Source of the DNA: Candidatus Nitricoxidireducens bremensis
Lineage (GTDB): Bacteria; Pseudomonadota; Gammaproteobacteria; Burkholderiales; Rhodocyclaceae
Assembly: GCA_030247725.1 (NCBI GenBank)
Contig: JAOTRT010000005.1
Coordinates: 1-64,000, forward strand
Direction of reading: 5' to 3'
DNA length: 64,000 nucleotides
Part shown: positions 35,998-45,640 of the stretch, piece after piece
Layout: the number at the start of each line of letters is the position of its first letter
Position numbering within the stretch: the first letter of the stretch is position 1
The notes under the pieces: model-generated
Told to the model about the DNA's origin: nothing
Seen by the model: only the letters and a program-made list of their open reading frames with translations
The model's database searches: none
Program-made: the position numbers and the translations under genes

Positions 35998-36765
35998 TTA
36001 CTTCGGCTGCATGCGGATCGCACCGTCCAGCCGTATGACCTCGCCGTTGAGCATTTCGTTCTCGACGATGTGCTTCACCAGGGCCGCATATTCGGCCGGC
36101 TTACCCAGGCGGGACGGGAACGGCACCATCTTCCCCAGCGCATCCTGCACCTCCGGCGGCATGCCCAGCAGCATGGGCGTCTCGAAAATGCCGGGGGCGA
36201 TGGTCATCACACGGATGCCGCTACGGGAGAGATCGCGCGCAATCGGCAAGGTCATGCCGACGATGCCCCCCTTGGAAGCCGCATAGGCCGCCTGGCCCAT
36301 CTGGCCGTCGTAGGCGGCAACGGAGGCGGTGTTGACGATGACGCCGCGCTCTCCACTGCCATTGGGCTGGCCTTTGGACATGGCATCCGCCGCGAGGCGG
36401 ATCATGTTGAAGCTGCCGACGAGATTGATGTCGATGACGCGCTTGAACGTCGCCAGGGCATGGGGGCCTTCCTTGCCCACCGTCTTTTCGCCGATGGCGA
36501 TGCCGGCGCAGTTGACCAGGCCGTGGAGAGCGCCAAACGCGGAGAGGGCGAGATCGATGGCCGCCTTGGCGCTGGCCTCATCGGACACATTGGTTTCCGC
36601 AAAGCGGACGTCCCCCCCCAATTCCGCAGCCAGCGCCTCGCCGGCAGCCCTATTGAGATCGGCGATCACCACCTTGCCGCCATTGGCGACCAGAAGCCTC
36701 GCCGTTCCGGCACCGAGGCCGGAAGCGCCGCCGGTGACGACGAAAACGCTATCCTTGATCTGCAC
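35998..36765 (-). CDS. SDR-type 3-hydroxyacyl-CoA dehydrogenase
   Basis: This 255-residue short-chain dehydrogenase has the NAD-binding GGASGLGAG, the structural NCAG, the catalytic Ser ([10 protein letters not shown]) and YAASK. The overall pattern resembles type II 3-hydroxyacyl-CoA dehydrogenases (HSD10-like), used in fatty acid or branched-chain breakdown. GTG 36765 follows GGGGGAG at a good distance and gives the normal length. It sits alone between tRNA-Thr and ccoI. Substrate is not certain. Confidence 0.88.
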   Translation of the reverse strand: MQIKDSVFVVTGGASGLGAGTARLLVANGGKVVIADLNRAAGEALAAELGGDVRFAETNVSDEASAKAAIDLALSAFGALHGLVNCAGIAIGEKTVGKEGPHALATFKRVIDINLVGSFNMIRLAADAMSKGQPNGSGERGVIVNTASVAAYDGQMGQAAYAASKGGIVGMTLPIARDLSRSGIRVMTIAPGIFETPMLLGMPPEVQDALGKMVPFPSRLGKPAEYAALVKHIVENEMLNGEVIRLDGAIRMQPK

Positions 36766-36786
36766 TATGCACTCCCCCGGAAATAA

Positions 36787-36811
36787 CAAAGGCTTGCCAC
36801 GCAAGCCTTTG
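36787..36811 (-). terminator. Terminator of tRNA-Thr
   Basis: An 11-bp stem (CAAAGGCTTGC and complement) with a 3-base loop lies 10 bases after the tRNA and is followed by TTATTT on the minus strand. Confidence 0.75.
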
Positions 36812-36820
36812 TCGATCTTA

Positions 36821-36896
36821 TGGTGCCGCTGGCCGGATTCGAACTGGCGACCTTCGCATTACGAATGCGCTGCTCTACCAACTGAGCTACAGCGGC
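36821..36896 (-). tRNA. tRNA-Thr (anticodon CGT)
   Basis: The minus strand folds as a cloverleaf: acceptor GCCGCTG pairs with CAGCGGC, the D-loop reads AGTTGGTA, the T-arm contains GTTCGAATC, and the anticodon loop TTCGTAA gives CGT, which reads ACG (Thr). The 3' CCA is encoded (36823-36821). Length is 76. Confidence 0.94.
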
Positions 36897-36905
36897 GAGG
36901 GGCGG

Positions 36906-36934
36906 ATTATAGCCATCGCCATCCATCCCGGCAA
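36906..36934 (-). promoter_or_regulatory. Promoter of tRNA-Thr
   Basis: TTGCCG (36934-36929) and a perfect TATAAT (36911-36906) are 17 bases apart, with the -10 ending 10 bases before the tRNA. The rest of the 169-base gap to pilY1 shows nothing further. Confidence 0.8.
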
Positions 36935-37065
36935 CCGCCTGTTACTCCTCTTCATACGCCCATGGCGCCCCCTCAGCCGAGTCCCCGGAAACCGTGCCCG
37001 GTACGAAGTCCCGGTGAAACCGCGACATATGGCACAGCGACCTTGTCCGCTGCGCCCCGCGGATT

Positions 37066-40000
37066 TCAGTTCGTCAACTCGCGCCACGACACCCGCCGCC
37101 CAGCCGCCGCCGTTGACTTGATCCGGACATCCTCGACGTTGTTCGTCACCGCCTGTCCCGACGTGCGGGTGATGCTCTTCACCACGCCACTGGGCAGTAC
37201 GACAACCGTCGGTCGGGTCGATGCCCCCAGATACTTGGTTGCGACGTGGGTATTCAGGTTCCCTTGTTGCTCGACAACGCCCCCGCTCAGGTAATCGATG
37301 TTGTACACCCAGCTATCGAAGCCGGACGGATTGCAGGCATCCGACGAACTGGGCTTATTGGTCGAGAACACCAGAGTGCCGAAAGCGAGGGTAGGATCGG
37401 TGTTGCCACGCTCCCCGGCATCGGGGAAATCCAGATACCAGCCAAGATTGGCGTCGTCGTCGAATACGGTCGGAGTCACAGTACCGATGCGCCCTTCGCC
37501 ACCGCTGCTGATGACGGACTTGACCAGCGTGGTCGGTGGGGAGCCGCTCGTCTTGTCCCAGATCGCGTAGAAGCTTTGCGTGTTGTTGTCGCTAAGATCT
37601 ATTGTGCCCAGCAGGCGGCCGGTAGGGAAGAACACGACCCGCTTGGTCTGACCGGCTGTCGTTACCACCTTGCCAAGCTCCGGCTTTGCGGTGATCGGCT
37701 TCGATGCGCCTGCCGAATAGAGTTTGCTCACCGTGGGCGTAGACCCGGCGCTCAAGTCGAACTTCCACATGTTGCCCAGCAGGTCGCCTCCATACACCGC
37801 GCTGATAGTGCCGTCCTGCATGGCGTTGTCGGACCAGCCATTGATTCGCCCCAAGCCACTAGGCGTTGTTGTTGTCCCCTCGCCAGTCGAAGCCTTGCTG
37901 ATCATCGCACCAGTCGCGGCATCGAGAATGTAGAGGTAGCCCTCCCCCTTGCCTCCCGTTTCGTTGTTATAGCCGGAAGTCAGGATAACCACCCAGGTCC
38001 CCGAACTCAGTTTTCCGATCACGGGATTCCCGTAGCTGTAACCGAGGTCGCAATCCTGGGTGATACCGCCACTACTGGTGGTCCGTGTCGTCGTACCGGA
38101 CGTGCAACCAGCCATCTGGCGGAACTCCCATTTGGCCTTTGGCGACGCCTGATCCGTAATGTCGAGAGCATAGTAACCCGAGCCACCGCCAGCCAAACCA
38201 CCGACCAGTATCGTCTTCCAGCCCCCCCCTTCTTGAATATCCGCCACCGTCGGCGTCCCGTCGACCAGGTAGATATGCTTGGTCGCGTAGTTGACATCCG
38301 CCAGTTTGAACATGTTCCTCATGGCCATGCCGGGTACGAAAGCCCAACGCTCCGCGCCACTCAACGCATTGAAGGCATGGAGCATGCCGTCGTTGGCGGC
38401 GGCGTAAACCGTCGGATCGGACCGCGCCGTGTTCTTCTCCGGATAGCCGTTTGCGGTGCCGTAGTCAAAGAGGTAGCGTCCTACATAAACGGCCTCGGCG
38501 GAAACGATATCGCCGAGCACATGGGTGCGGGTCCGATACCAGCGATTCTGCGGATCTGTCGCCGTCTGCTCGTAATCCCGCTGGCCACGCAGGAAGTTGA
38601 GCAGATTCTCGCCCTGGGCACTGGTCTTCTGCGTGGCCGACAAGCAGGCAGCGCCACTTGCACAAAATTGCGACAAGGACGAGTCGATGTAGGTCGAGGA
38701 GAAGCAACCCCTCTCGCTCGCCGGCGGACTACAGGTATTGGCCGTACCGGCATTCAGGTTGGCCCAGGTGAACAACTTGACGCCGTTCGGGTTCGTCCCG
38801 TCAAACGTATAGATCGACCGCAACCCGTGGGCCGCGCTATCGACCTGGGCCTGGGCCGACCAGTTCGCGGTGCTCGAAATGTCGCCCGTCGTCGTATCCA
38901 TGGTGTTGCTGACGAGTTCCCCGGTCCACTCCGCCGTCATGTAGTTAGAGCTGAAGACGAAATTGTCACCCGTCGTGATGTTCGGGTTGCTGGTGGTCGC
39001 CGCTGCCGCGCCTCCGGTCGTGGCGGTAATGGCGGTCAGCGCCTCATTGAGGCCGTTGTACAACTCGGTCGGGCTGCGTGCACTGTAGAAGGTGCCATGG
39101 CCGTTGACCGCGGCGTGCCAGAGGTCGTCCATATTCTCCTGCTTGTCCGAACCGGGGATCGGCCAATAGCAGGCGGTACCGGTGGACAGCCATGAGCATT
39201 GGCCCTCATCCTGATTCGCCAGCTTCTCGCCGGACACCCATTCATAGTCGTCGGGAGCATCGGCGGCAGAAGCCGTATCCTTGTAATTCGAGCGATACTG
39301 CATCACCCCATCGATGCCCAGGCCGACGGTATAGGTGACCATGTGCTGGGTCTTCTTCTTGTCGGTTGTCGAAGTCGGCACGTTGTCATCGCAAACCGAT
39401 GCCCCCAGTGCCCCCGTGCAGTTGCTCAGGGAGGAACTTCGCAGGTCGGTGTTGTAGTAATAGGCGGCAACATCGGCGAGGGTATTGGACTGGTTTGCAC
39501 CATCCTTTTCCGGCAGCGGAAGGGAACCGTCCTCGTTGCCGATTGAGGTCGTGCCGTCGATCTTGACACCACCGCTACCGTTCCAATAACCATCCGTCGA
39601 CAAGATGGTGAAGTTCTTCTGGCAAGAGTATTCGACGGGGTCGGTAGCGCCGGTGATCGCACTGGTCTTACCCGCATAGAGACGGCCGGCCTTCGAAAGT
39701 GCCGCCCTCAGCGGCGTGCCGCTGTTCGGTATGGAAGCAAACAACTCGGCATACCAGGCTTGTTTCTGAGTGGCATCGAACTTCTTCATGTTGATGATGT
39801 TCTTGCCGGTATTGTTGTTCAGGGAGAAGAAGCCGACGCGGAAGCGGTCGTCGATGCTCGAAAAGGCGCGACTCAGGGAGGATTTCGTCATCTGCATGCG
39901 CGTCTGGTACCAGGCGTACCAGTTCGCAAAGTTGGTCATCTCCTCCGCATAGGTGCAGGTGGGCCGCGCCGCGCAGTCGGTGCGATTGGCGCGATCGACG

Positions 40001-41337
40001 ATGGTGGCACCATCGACCACGATGTTGCCATAGGTCGATCCGGACACGATGTCGACGCGCATCCAGTTGCCCGGAACCGCATCCGTAGTGCCGCCCGCGG
40101 AAAACGCGGTGGAACGGTAGACGGTGGTCGAACTGGCGACCGTCGTCGCTGTTCCCGATGTGGTCCCCGTGACCACGTCGCCGTCAATGCGGACGCTGGT
40201 CGTGTTGTCGTAGTCGGCGCTTGCCGGCGTAGTGATCTTGAAACGCCCCGTGGAGGAACCGGTTTCGCTGGTGGCGGAAAAGCCGGTGGTGTTCGAGGAA
40301 AGATTGATCTTGGCCACAATCGCATTCGCGAGATTATTCCTGCGATTGGTACTGTTACTGCCGCTCACAGCCCAGGAAAGGGCGCTGCCCTGAAACAGGT
40401 CGGTCTCCACGCCGTTCTTGTCGATGACGACGAACTCGCTCAGGGAGACTGTTCCGCTGCTGGGAGTGGCATTGATGATGTACTTGCCGGTGGAACTCGC
40501 ACCAGCAGTCTTGATGATGGTTGGATAGCTGGGGATGCTGAATGTACTGTTCTTGAGCGCCTGGCAATTGTCTCTGGCCACGGAGGTGCACCATTTGATC
40601 TTCGCCGGATAGGGATAGGTACTGGTGGGGGCTGTCTGCGGATTGCAGGTTGTCAGCTTCTTCGTCGTGCAGTACTCGCCCGAGATCACCAGGTGGTAAT
40701 AGGGGCCGAGAGTACGGGTGGATGTCGTCGGCGCCGTCACCGTTCCACTGACGACATTCTTGGTTCCTGTCGCCGAGGTGGCATGCTGCGTCGTGTAGCT
40801 CTTGCCACTGACCGTCCCAGGCAGCAGGTAGTTGTCCGCCCGCAGGCAATCGGTGTAGGTGCCGTCGGTGCACCATTCGATATCGGGGTAGCCGGTCGTC
40901 AGATTGGTCGTCGATGTGCTCTGAATATTGAAGCCGTCCTTGGGTACGGCCGACCACGATGAATAGCTGGTCTTCGAACTGCCGTCGTAGTTGGACGGCG
41001 GCGTATAGGTGATCTCCGGGTTGTAGTAGATCCGATTGACGTCCGGCGACGTCATCACCGGCAATTTGCGGGAGTTTGAATAACAAGCGGATGTTGCCCC
41101 CGTCGTGGATGTCTTGCAGTAGCTGTCATTGACCCAATCCGGCAGGTAGTCCCAGTCCATACTGCCCGAATCGTCGAGGACGAAATACAGGTTGGGCTTG
41201 ACGTTGGAACTGCTGGGAGTGATCAGGGGCGTCGTCGCCAAGTCGGTGGTCGCCGCATTCAAGACGCCGGCGAGGGCGGCAAGTGCCACCAGACCGGCGG
41301 CCTTGACCATGGGAATGATGCTGCGCTGGATGCTCAT
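37066..41337 (-). CDS. pilY1: PilY1/PilC-like pilus adhesin
   Basis: This large 1423-residue secreted protein works with type IV pili in adhesion and in starting pilus assembly. It has a signal peptide ending near VLNAA, an N-terminal region with a von Willebrand A-like start (YFVLDDSGSMDWD, a MIDAS-type DxSxS), a long Thr/Ser-rich middle, and a C-terminal PilY1 beta-propeller beginning about residue 950 (DPTVYAAANDGMLHAF). It is the last and largest gene of the minor pilin operon. The Thr/Ser-rich middle is typical of exposed adhesin regions. Ligand is unknown. Confidence 0.92.
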   Translation of the reverse strand: MSIQRSIIPMVKAAGLVALAALAGVLNAATTDLATTPLITPSSSNVKPNLYFVLDDSGSMDWDYLPDWVNDSYCKTSTTGATSACYSNSRKLPVMTSPDVNRIYYNPEITYTPPSNYDGSSKTSYSSWSAVPKDGFNIQSTSTTNLTTGYPDIEWCTDGTYTDCLRADNYLLPGTVSGKSYTTQHATSATGTKNVVSGTVTAPTTSTRTLGPYYHLVISGEYCTTKKLTTCNPQTAPTSTYPYPAKIKWCTSVARDNCQALKNSTFSIPSYPTIIKTAGASSTGKYIINATPSSGTVSLSEFVVIDKNGVETDLFQGSALSWAVSGSNSTNRRNNLANAIVAKINLSSNTTGFSATSETGSSTGRFKITTPASADYDNTTSVRIDGDVVTGTTSGTATTVASSTTVYRSTAFSAGGTTDAVPGNWMRVDIVSGSTYGNIVVDGATIVDRANRTDCAARPTCTYAEEMTNFANWYAWYQTRMQMTKSSLSRAFSSIDDRFRVGFFSLNNNTGKNIINMKKFDATQKQAWYAELFASIPNSGTPLRAALSKAGRLYAGKTSAITGATDPVEYSCQKNFTILSTDGYWNGSGGVKIDGTTSIGNEDGSLPLPEKDGANQSNTLADVAAYYYNTDLRSSSLSNCTGALGASVCDDNVPTSTTDKKKTQHMVTYTVGLGIDGVMQYRSNYKDTASAADAPDDYEWVSGEKLANQDEGQCSWLSTGTACYWPIPGSDKQENMDDLWHAAVNGHGTFYSARSPTELYNGLNEALTAITATTGGAAAATTSNPNITTGDNFVFSSNYMTAEWTGELVSNTMDTTTGDISSTANWSAQAQVDSAAHGLRSIYTFDGTNPNGVKLFTWANLNAGTANTCSPPASERGCFSSTYIDSSLSQFCASGAACLSATQKTSAQGENLLNFLRGQRDYEQTATDPQNRWYRTRTHVLGDIVSAEAVYVGRYLFDYGTANGYPEKNTARSDPTVYAAANDGMLHAFNALSGAERWAFVPGMAMRNMFKLADVNYATKHIYLVDGTPTVADIQEGGGWKTILVGGLAGGGSGYYALDITDQASPKAKWEFRQMAGCTSGTTTRTTSSGGITQDCDLGYSYGNPVIGKLSSGTWVVILTSGYNNETGGKGEGYLYILDAATGAMISKASTGEGTTTTPSGLGRINGWSDNAMQDGTISAVYGGDLLGNMWKFDLSAGSTPTVSKLYSAGASKPITAKPELGKVVTTAGQTKRVVFFPTGRLLGTIDLSDNNTQSFYAIWDKTSGSPPTTLVKSVISSGGEGRIGTVTPTVFDDDANLGWYLDFPDAGERGNTDPTLAFGTLVFSTNKPSSSDACNPSGFDSWVYNIDYLSGGVVEQQGNLNTHVATKYLGASTRPTVVVLPSGVVKSITRTSGQAVTNNVEDVRIKSTAAAGRRVSWRELTN

Positions 41338-41371
41338 GGCTTGCTCCTTCGATGCGATGCCGCCCGGGGCA

Positions 41372-41980
41372 TTACATCGAATAGATGGTTTGAATGAAGC
41401 TCAGGGTATTTCTCGGTCCCGCAATCCGCGTGGTGATGCGGTAATAGACGGCTGTCGGCCTGTTCAACTGGACAAACCCCACCCCCATGCTGCTGCCAGC
41501 ACTGGAACTCGTCGGCGGAGCGACGCATTCCACCGAGGGCGGCCCCGAGGAATAGGCCGCTCCCGGCAGGTTGCACTGCCTCTCGATGATGCATGAGGCC
41601 GTATTGCCGGCCGCGTCGGCCGCCAAGGTGAGGGGTGTCACGGCGGCGGAAGCCAATGCCCAGTACTGGGCCCAGGTCTGACCCGCCGTCGGCCCGCCAA
41701 GACCGGCCGCGATATAGCCGTTGGCCTGGCTGTTGTTGTAGAGCGTGGCACCGCTATTCGCCGCCAGCCAGGTAATGGCCGCTTCTGCGCAGAGGTCGCC
41801 CGAGCGCGTGGCGCTCCTTTGGCTGGCGATATTGCCGCTGACGACGATGGCCGTATCGATGGTGCTGAACAGGGACAAGCCGCCGAGGGTCATCAGAACC
41901 AGCATGATGAGCGCCATGAACATCACGATGCCGCGCTGGTTCCGCGGTCTGCGGCGCAAACGATTGCAGGCTATGGGCAT
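41372..41980 (-). CDS. pilX: PilX-like minor pilin-associated protein
   Basis: This 202-residue protein starts with a basic stretch and a type IV pilin-like hydrophobic helix, GIVMFMALIMLVLMTLGGLSLF, with Arg-Gly before it instead of the usual Gly-Phe site, as seen in PilX proteins. It lies just before pilY1 in the operon, and its start overlaps the pilW stop. The Cys residues near the C-terminus may form a disulfide. ATG 41980 is chosen by the pilin-like start; the longer frame is a shadow of pilW. Confidence 0.85.
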   Translation of the reverse strand: MPIACNRLRRRPRNQRGIVMFMALIMLVLMTLGGLSLFSTIDTAIVVSGNIASQRSATRSGDLCAEAAITWLAANSGATLYNNSQANGYIAAGLGGPTAGQTWAQYWALASAAVTPLTLAADAAGNTASCIIERQCNLPGAAYSSGPPSVECVAPPTSSSAGSSMGVGFVQLNRPTAVYYRITTRIAGPRNTLSFIQTIYSM

Positions 41981-43197
41981 GAACTCTGCGCTCCCATCCA
42001 CTTGAGGTTTCGCAATGCCACGGTGGTATAAGCCACCTTGTAGCGGTAGTGCCGATCCGGCACGGTGTAGGTGGCGCCATTCGTCGTCGGGGCAACCGCG
42101 GACGCGGGCCAAAGGGTGATGCTGGCCGGACTGATTTCGTCCTTTTCATATTGACTGCTGCGGGTGACCAGGGCCAACCGGATCGCCGGCGTCCGGCTCC
42201 AGTCGCAAGCCCGCTGCGCCTGGGCCAGGGCGGTATTGCCCGCCGCCGGCAGGCCGGTGTCGGCTCCGGGGCACGCCGCCGCCGCGCTCGTCAGGCGGCT
42301 CTTGCAGAAGGTATCGATCACCATGTCGGGTGGCGCGGAAACATCCCAGCCATATTGGGCGACGATGGCCACCACGTCGTTGACAATCGGACGCCAGATC
42401 GTGGTGTCGGACGCAGATCCGGTGCAGTCGGCAAGCATGAAGTCGCACATCGTCAGGGTGCCGTTGCGTACCGCGTACGCCACGAATCGGGGCGCCGGGC
42501 CGAGGTGGAAGGCATAGGCACTGGTGGTATAGCCGATGGGCGCCGCATTCAGGGTGACATCCTTGCTTCCCGTCACCGTGGCGGCAACCGGTCCCAGCAC
42601 GCAGCTGACGCCGCTTTGACCAATCAGCATGTAGTCGTTGAGGCCGATGCCCATGATGCTCGTCAGCCGATAGGTGGCCGTGGCCGTCGTTGCCGCGAGA
42701 GGGGTTCCTTCCAGCATGACTCCGGAACTGCCGTAGGCGACGACGATGATGTCGGAATTCGCATCCCCCGGCGGAATGTTCCAGACATTGTCTGCACTGC
42801 CGGCCGCTGCACCTGAGGGAATGATGGCGGCCGGCACCATCGCGAGGCCGTTGAGGTTCGACACCGGCGCCGCGCTGGCAGCGATGGTGCAACCCATGGC
42901 CCGTGTGTTGTTGAAACCTGCCCCTGCCTGTTGCAGGTCGCGCTCTATGCTGAACAGGCCGATGAGTCCATTACTCTGGGAATCGGCCATGTTGCTGGTG
43001 GCGCGCCGACTGCTTTCGGAAACCGTATACACCTGCATGATGGCCAGGGTCCCGACCAGCGCGATGACCATGCCGACGAGCAACTCGACCATCGTAAAGC
43101 CCGCCGCGCGCGTCAGGTCTCTTCTCCCCTGCAAACTCAGGCCACGCTGGCCTGTCTTCAGGCTGTCGTCTCCGTCCATAGGCAAATTTGGGTTCAT
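41971..43197 (-). CDS. pilW: PilW-like minor pilin
   Basis: This 408-residue protein has a prepilin peptidase site (AAGFTMVELLVGMVIALVGTLAIM) after a long leader, followed by a Ser/Ala-rich globular region. It belongs to the PilW family of large minor pilins. Its ATG overlaps the pilV stop (ATGA), so the genes are coupled. The leader of about 32 residues is rather long; a start at a later ATG (PMDGDD) would shorten it. Confidence 0.87.
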   Translation of the reverse strand: MNPNLPMDGDDSLKTGQRGLSLQGRRDLTRAAGFTMVELLVGMVIALVGTLAIMQVYTVSESSRRATSNMADSQSNGLIGLFSIERDLQQAGAGFNNTRAMGCTIAASAAPVSNLNGLAMVPAAIIPSGAAAGSADNVWNIPPGDANSDIIVVAYGSSGVMLEGTPLAATTATATYRLTSIMGIGLNDYMLIGQSGVSCVLGPVAATVTGSKDVTLNAAPIGYTTSAYAFHLGPAPRFVAYAVRNGTLTMCDFMLADCTGSASDTTIWRPIVNDVVAIVAQYGWDVSAPPDMVIDTFCKSRLTSAAAACPGADTGLPAAGNTALAQAQRACDWSRTPAIRLALVTRSSQYEKDEISPASITLWPASAVAPTTNGATYTVPDRHYRYKVAYTTVALRNLKWMGAQSSCP

Positions 43198-43616
43198 ATC
43201 ACTACCGCCAGCGTTACCAGCCGATGGGCGGCCGTCTCGCCGGGAGCCTGCCAACGGATGGTGATGGTCACGGTATTGTTCACTACCGTAACGATCGGTA
43301 GATTGTCTGCCAGCGATGCGCCAGGCAAGCCGGTCCCCGCCGCGGTGACATCATTCACCCAGGCCGCGTACTTCGGTCCGCCAGCCCCCGCAGCACCGGC
43401 ATAGTCCGCAGCCAGATTGGCGATATTGTCGGACTGCATCTGGTTGATGAGTTGATCCGCAAACATCGCCGCCTCGGACCGATACTTCGAGTCCGCCGCC
43501 AGCTTCATTGCCGATGCCTGCATCCCCACCAGACCAATGATGCCGATGGTGAATATCAGGATGCCGAGCAAGGCTTCGAGCATCACGGCTCCCGACTGGG
43601 GACGACGCCTATTCAT
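43194..43616 (-). CDS. pilV: PilV-like minor pilin
   Basis: This 140-residue protein begins MNRRRPQSGAVMLEALLGIL, a prepilin leader with a conserved Glu at position +5 of the mature form, then a hydrophobic helix. The rest is a small pilin-like domain. Its neighbours fimT and pilW fix it as PilV-like. The longer frame to 43742 is a shadow of fimT. Confidence 0.87.
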   Translation of the reverse strand: MNRRRPQSGAVMLEALLGILIFTIGIIGLVGMQASAMKLAADSKYRSEAAMFADQLINQMQSDNIANLAADYAGAAGAGGPKYAAWVNDVTAAGTGLPGASLADNLPIVTVVNNTVTITIRWQAPGETAAHRLVTLAVVI

Positions 43617-43626
43617 GATCGCTCCT

Positions 43627-44196
43627 TCAGCAGGCCTGGGGGTCCGGGCTGGTGCGCTGGGGATCGCACAGGCGTACCTGACCGCCCGCGGCAACCACGA
43701 TGGACAGGCAGCGAATACCACCCGGACCACAGGCACCGACACTGGGATTGCTTACCGAAAAGGTCTGGCTGGGGGCCACCGGCAGGGTCATCAGGCCAAG
43801 GTTGCTGAAATCCACCTCCATGGCGCCGCCGGAATCCACCTGGATATAACTGCCTTCAGCCGCCGATTTTGACCTTAGCAGAGTGCCATCGGCAACCAGG
43901 GTCACCGACCAGCCGCCGCCCGTCGGATTGTCGAGATTGAAGGCCACCGCCGTGTTGCGCTTCACCGCTTCGTTTCTGGCCGACTGCAAACCATCGCGCA
44001 AACTTTCCGCCACCTGCCGCACGCGCATGTTGGCGAGGGTGGTGTTGAAGGCGGGCAAACCCAGGCTCAGGAGTATGCCGAGCAGGGCCAAGGCGATGAT
44101 GATCTCGATGAAAGAAAGGCCCGCCGCCCTGCGGAAGCGAGCGCCGCCATCCTGGCGGATTCGGCCAGCGCTTGCCGGATGGCGGCTGATACACAT
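43627..44196 (-). CDS. fimT: FimT/GspH-type minor pseudopilin
   Basis: This 189-residue protein has a prepilin site (RAAGLSFIEIIIALALLGIL) about 27 residues in, and a GspH-like C-terminal domain. In other species FimT binds DNA and aids natural transformation. Its start overlaps the pilE stop. The two C-terminal Cys are probably paired. Confidence 0.87.
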   Translation of the reverse strand: MCISRHPASAGRIRQDGGARFRRAAGLSFIEIIIALALLGILLSLGLPAFNTTLANMRVRQVAESLRDGLQSARNEAVKRNTAVAFNLDNPTGGGWSVTLVADGTLLRSKSAAEGSYIQVDSGGAMEVDFSNLGLMTLPVAPSQTFSVSNPSVGACGPGGIRCLSIVVAAGGQVRLCDPQRTSPDPQAC

Positions 44197-44621
44197 CAGC
44201 AACTCCCGCCCTTCCTGGTCACCCAGCAGGTCGCATTCGCTGTCCAGCCCGCCGGCACGGAAGTGGTCGCCCGCACATTGGTATCGTTGATGGTGTAAGT
44301 GAACCCGCTCATCCCTTCGGCAGCAGCGCCCGTCGCAGTCACTGTGTAAGTGGTAGCACCCAGAGTGCACGCGTAGGTAAAGTACTTCCCTGCCGGCAAG
44401 GGCGCCACAGTCCCGGCGGCACAGGCGCCGACATAAGTGCGGTTATCAAGGAAGTACTGCTCCAGCTTGCCACGCATTGTCGACAACTCGGCAACAGCTT
44501 CGCTGATCTTGCCGCGCGTTACGTAGTCCCGATATTGCGGTAACGCAATCTGAGACAGGATGCCGATGATCGCGACGACGATCATCAGTTCGATCAAGGA
44601 AAAACCTCTGACAAGTTTCAT
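44196..44621 (-). CDS. pilE: PilE-like type IV (minor) pilin
   Basis: This 141-residue protein starts MKLVRGFSLIELMIVVAIIG, a classical prepilin leader with Gly before the methylated Phe and Glu at +5, and ends with a Cys pair (ATCWVTRKGGSC). It is first in the operon pilE-fimT-pilV-pilW-pilX-pilY1. It follows a strong GGAGGA ribosome site, with a TATATT at 44644-44649 as possible -10. It could be a major or minor subunit; context favours minor. Confidence 0.9.
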   Translation of the reverse strand: MKLVRGFSLIELMIVVAIIGILSQIALPQYRDYVTRGKISEAVAELSTMRGKLEQYFLDNRTYVGACAAGTVAPLPAGKYFTYACTLGATTYTVTATGAAAEGMSGFTYTINDTNVRATTSVPAGWTANATCWVTRKGGSC

Positions 44622-44808
44622 TGCTGATCCTCCAATGTTGCGAAATATAGGGCGATTCAGTCGATCCGGCGCCGCATGCCGACGAACGGCCGAAATGGCG
44701 TTGCGAATGGTCGTACACGACGAAAGGCAGGTTCCTGGCTACCAATGGCAGCACCTGCTCCCAGCCTAGGCCTTATCGTAACGTCGACATGATCAGTCAT
44801 TCGTGGCG

Positions 44809-45519
44809 ATGAACACCCTGCTTGCGCACTTTCACTCAGATAGACCGAACTGGCCCGCGGAAAGTCCAATTGGAGAAATGGGACAGGACGATTGGTTGCG
44901 CCTGCTGCTTGCGATGGCCGTTTCGCTGCTCATTCATCTTGGCTTGGAGCCGCTACACGATACGGCCATCACCCGACTACGTCATGAGAAGGCGCCGGCA
45001 CCGGCCGGAATGAAGGTCACATTGGACGTCCAACTCCCTCGACACGAGTCTCAAGCTGCTGGACCATCCCTTTCCAGAGATGAGCAGGTCCCGACTTCGC
45101 TGCAAGAGGCATCGCCTGCGATCATTCGGCACCAGATGCCTGAAAGCACAAGTGGCAGCCATCCGCAGTTGTTTGAAGAAGAACTGCCCGCGACAGGTCA
45201 ATCTGTTCCACCAACCGACTTTGCAGAAGCCTATTACGGGATCGAGAAGCTCTCGCGCCGCGCCTTGGTAAAACGGGATATCGACCAGAACCAGCCGGCT
45301 TTGACGAAGCTGGCCGGACAGGGAGCAGTTATCCTGATGCTGTTCATCAATGAGACCGGCCAAGTTGACCGCATTGAAATCGAATCGTCGGAAGTCCCGG
45401 GTGCCCTGACACAGGAGCTTGCAGAGGAATTCCGGAAGGTGCTCTTCCATCCGGCACAAATCGACGGCAACGCCGTGAAGAGCCGCATGCGGATCGAGGT
45501 TTCGATCAAGCCGCTGTAA
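44809..45519 (+). CDS. TonB C-terminal domain protein
   Basis: This protein of about 236 residues has a single transmembrane helix (LLLAMAVSLLIHLGLEPL) and a C-terminal domain like TonB (AVILMLFINETGQVDRIEIESS, then FRKVLFHPAQIDGNAVKSRMRIEVSI). TonB transduces inner-membrane energy to outer-membrane receptors, but there are no exbB or exbD genes beside it. The middle region is not strongly Pro-rich. ATG 44809 is preferred; GTG 44803 is six bases earlier. It is divergent from the pilin operon. Confidence 0.75.
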   Translation: MNTLLAHFHSDRPNWPAESPIGEMGQDDWLRLLLAMAVSLLIHLGLEPLHDTAITRLRHEKAPAPAGMKVTLDVQLPRHESQAAGPSLSRDEQVPTSLQEASPAIIRHQMPESTSGSHPQLFEEELPATGQSVPPTDFAEAYYGIEKLSRRALVKRDIDQNQPALTKLAGQGAVILMLFINETGQVDRIEIESSEVPGALTQELAEEFRKVLFHPAQIDGNAVKSRMRIEVSIKPL

Positions 45520-45640
45520 TGCATGAGCAGACGGCATTCTGCGGCCAGCGGCATCGCGTCGCCCAAGACCTGGCTCCCCTACTCCCCTGGACCACCCAAT
45601 CGGCGCAGGCCTCCGACCGCCAGGTAGAAAACGATGCCTA

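Noticed and set aside
37246..39195. Plus-strand open frame of 649 codons over pilY1
   Set aside because: Antisense shadow; PilY1 is well supported on the minus strand.
44740..44760. Sigma-54 promoter (GG-N10-GC) near the tonB-like gene
   Set aside because: A TGGCA...TGC pattern is present but the spacing is 8 rather than 10 bases.
45520..45640. Short hydrophobic peptide (GIVFYLAVGGLRRL) after ispH on the minus strand
   Set aside because: No start codon or ribosome site for a separate gene; it is only the tail of an out-of-frame reading of ispH.
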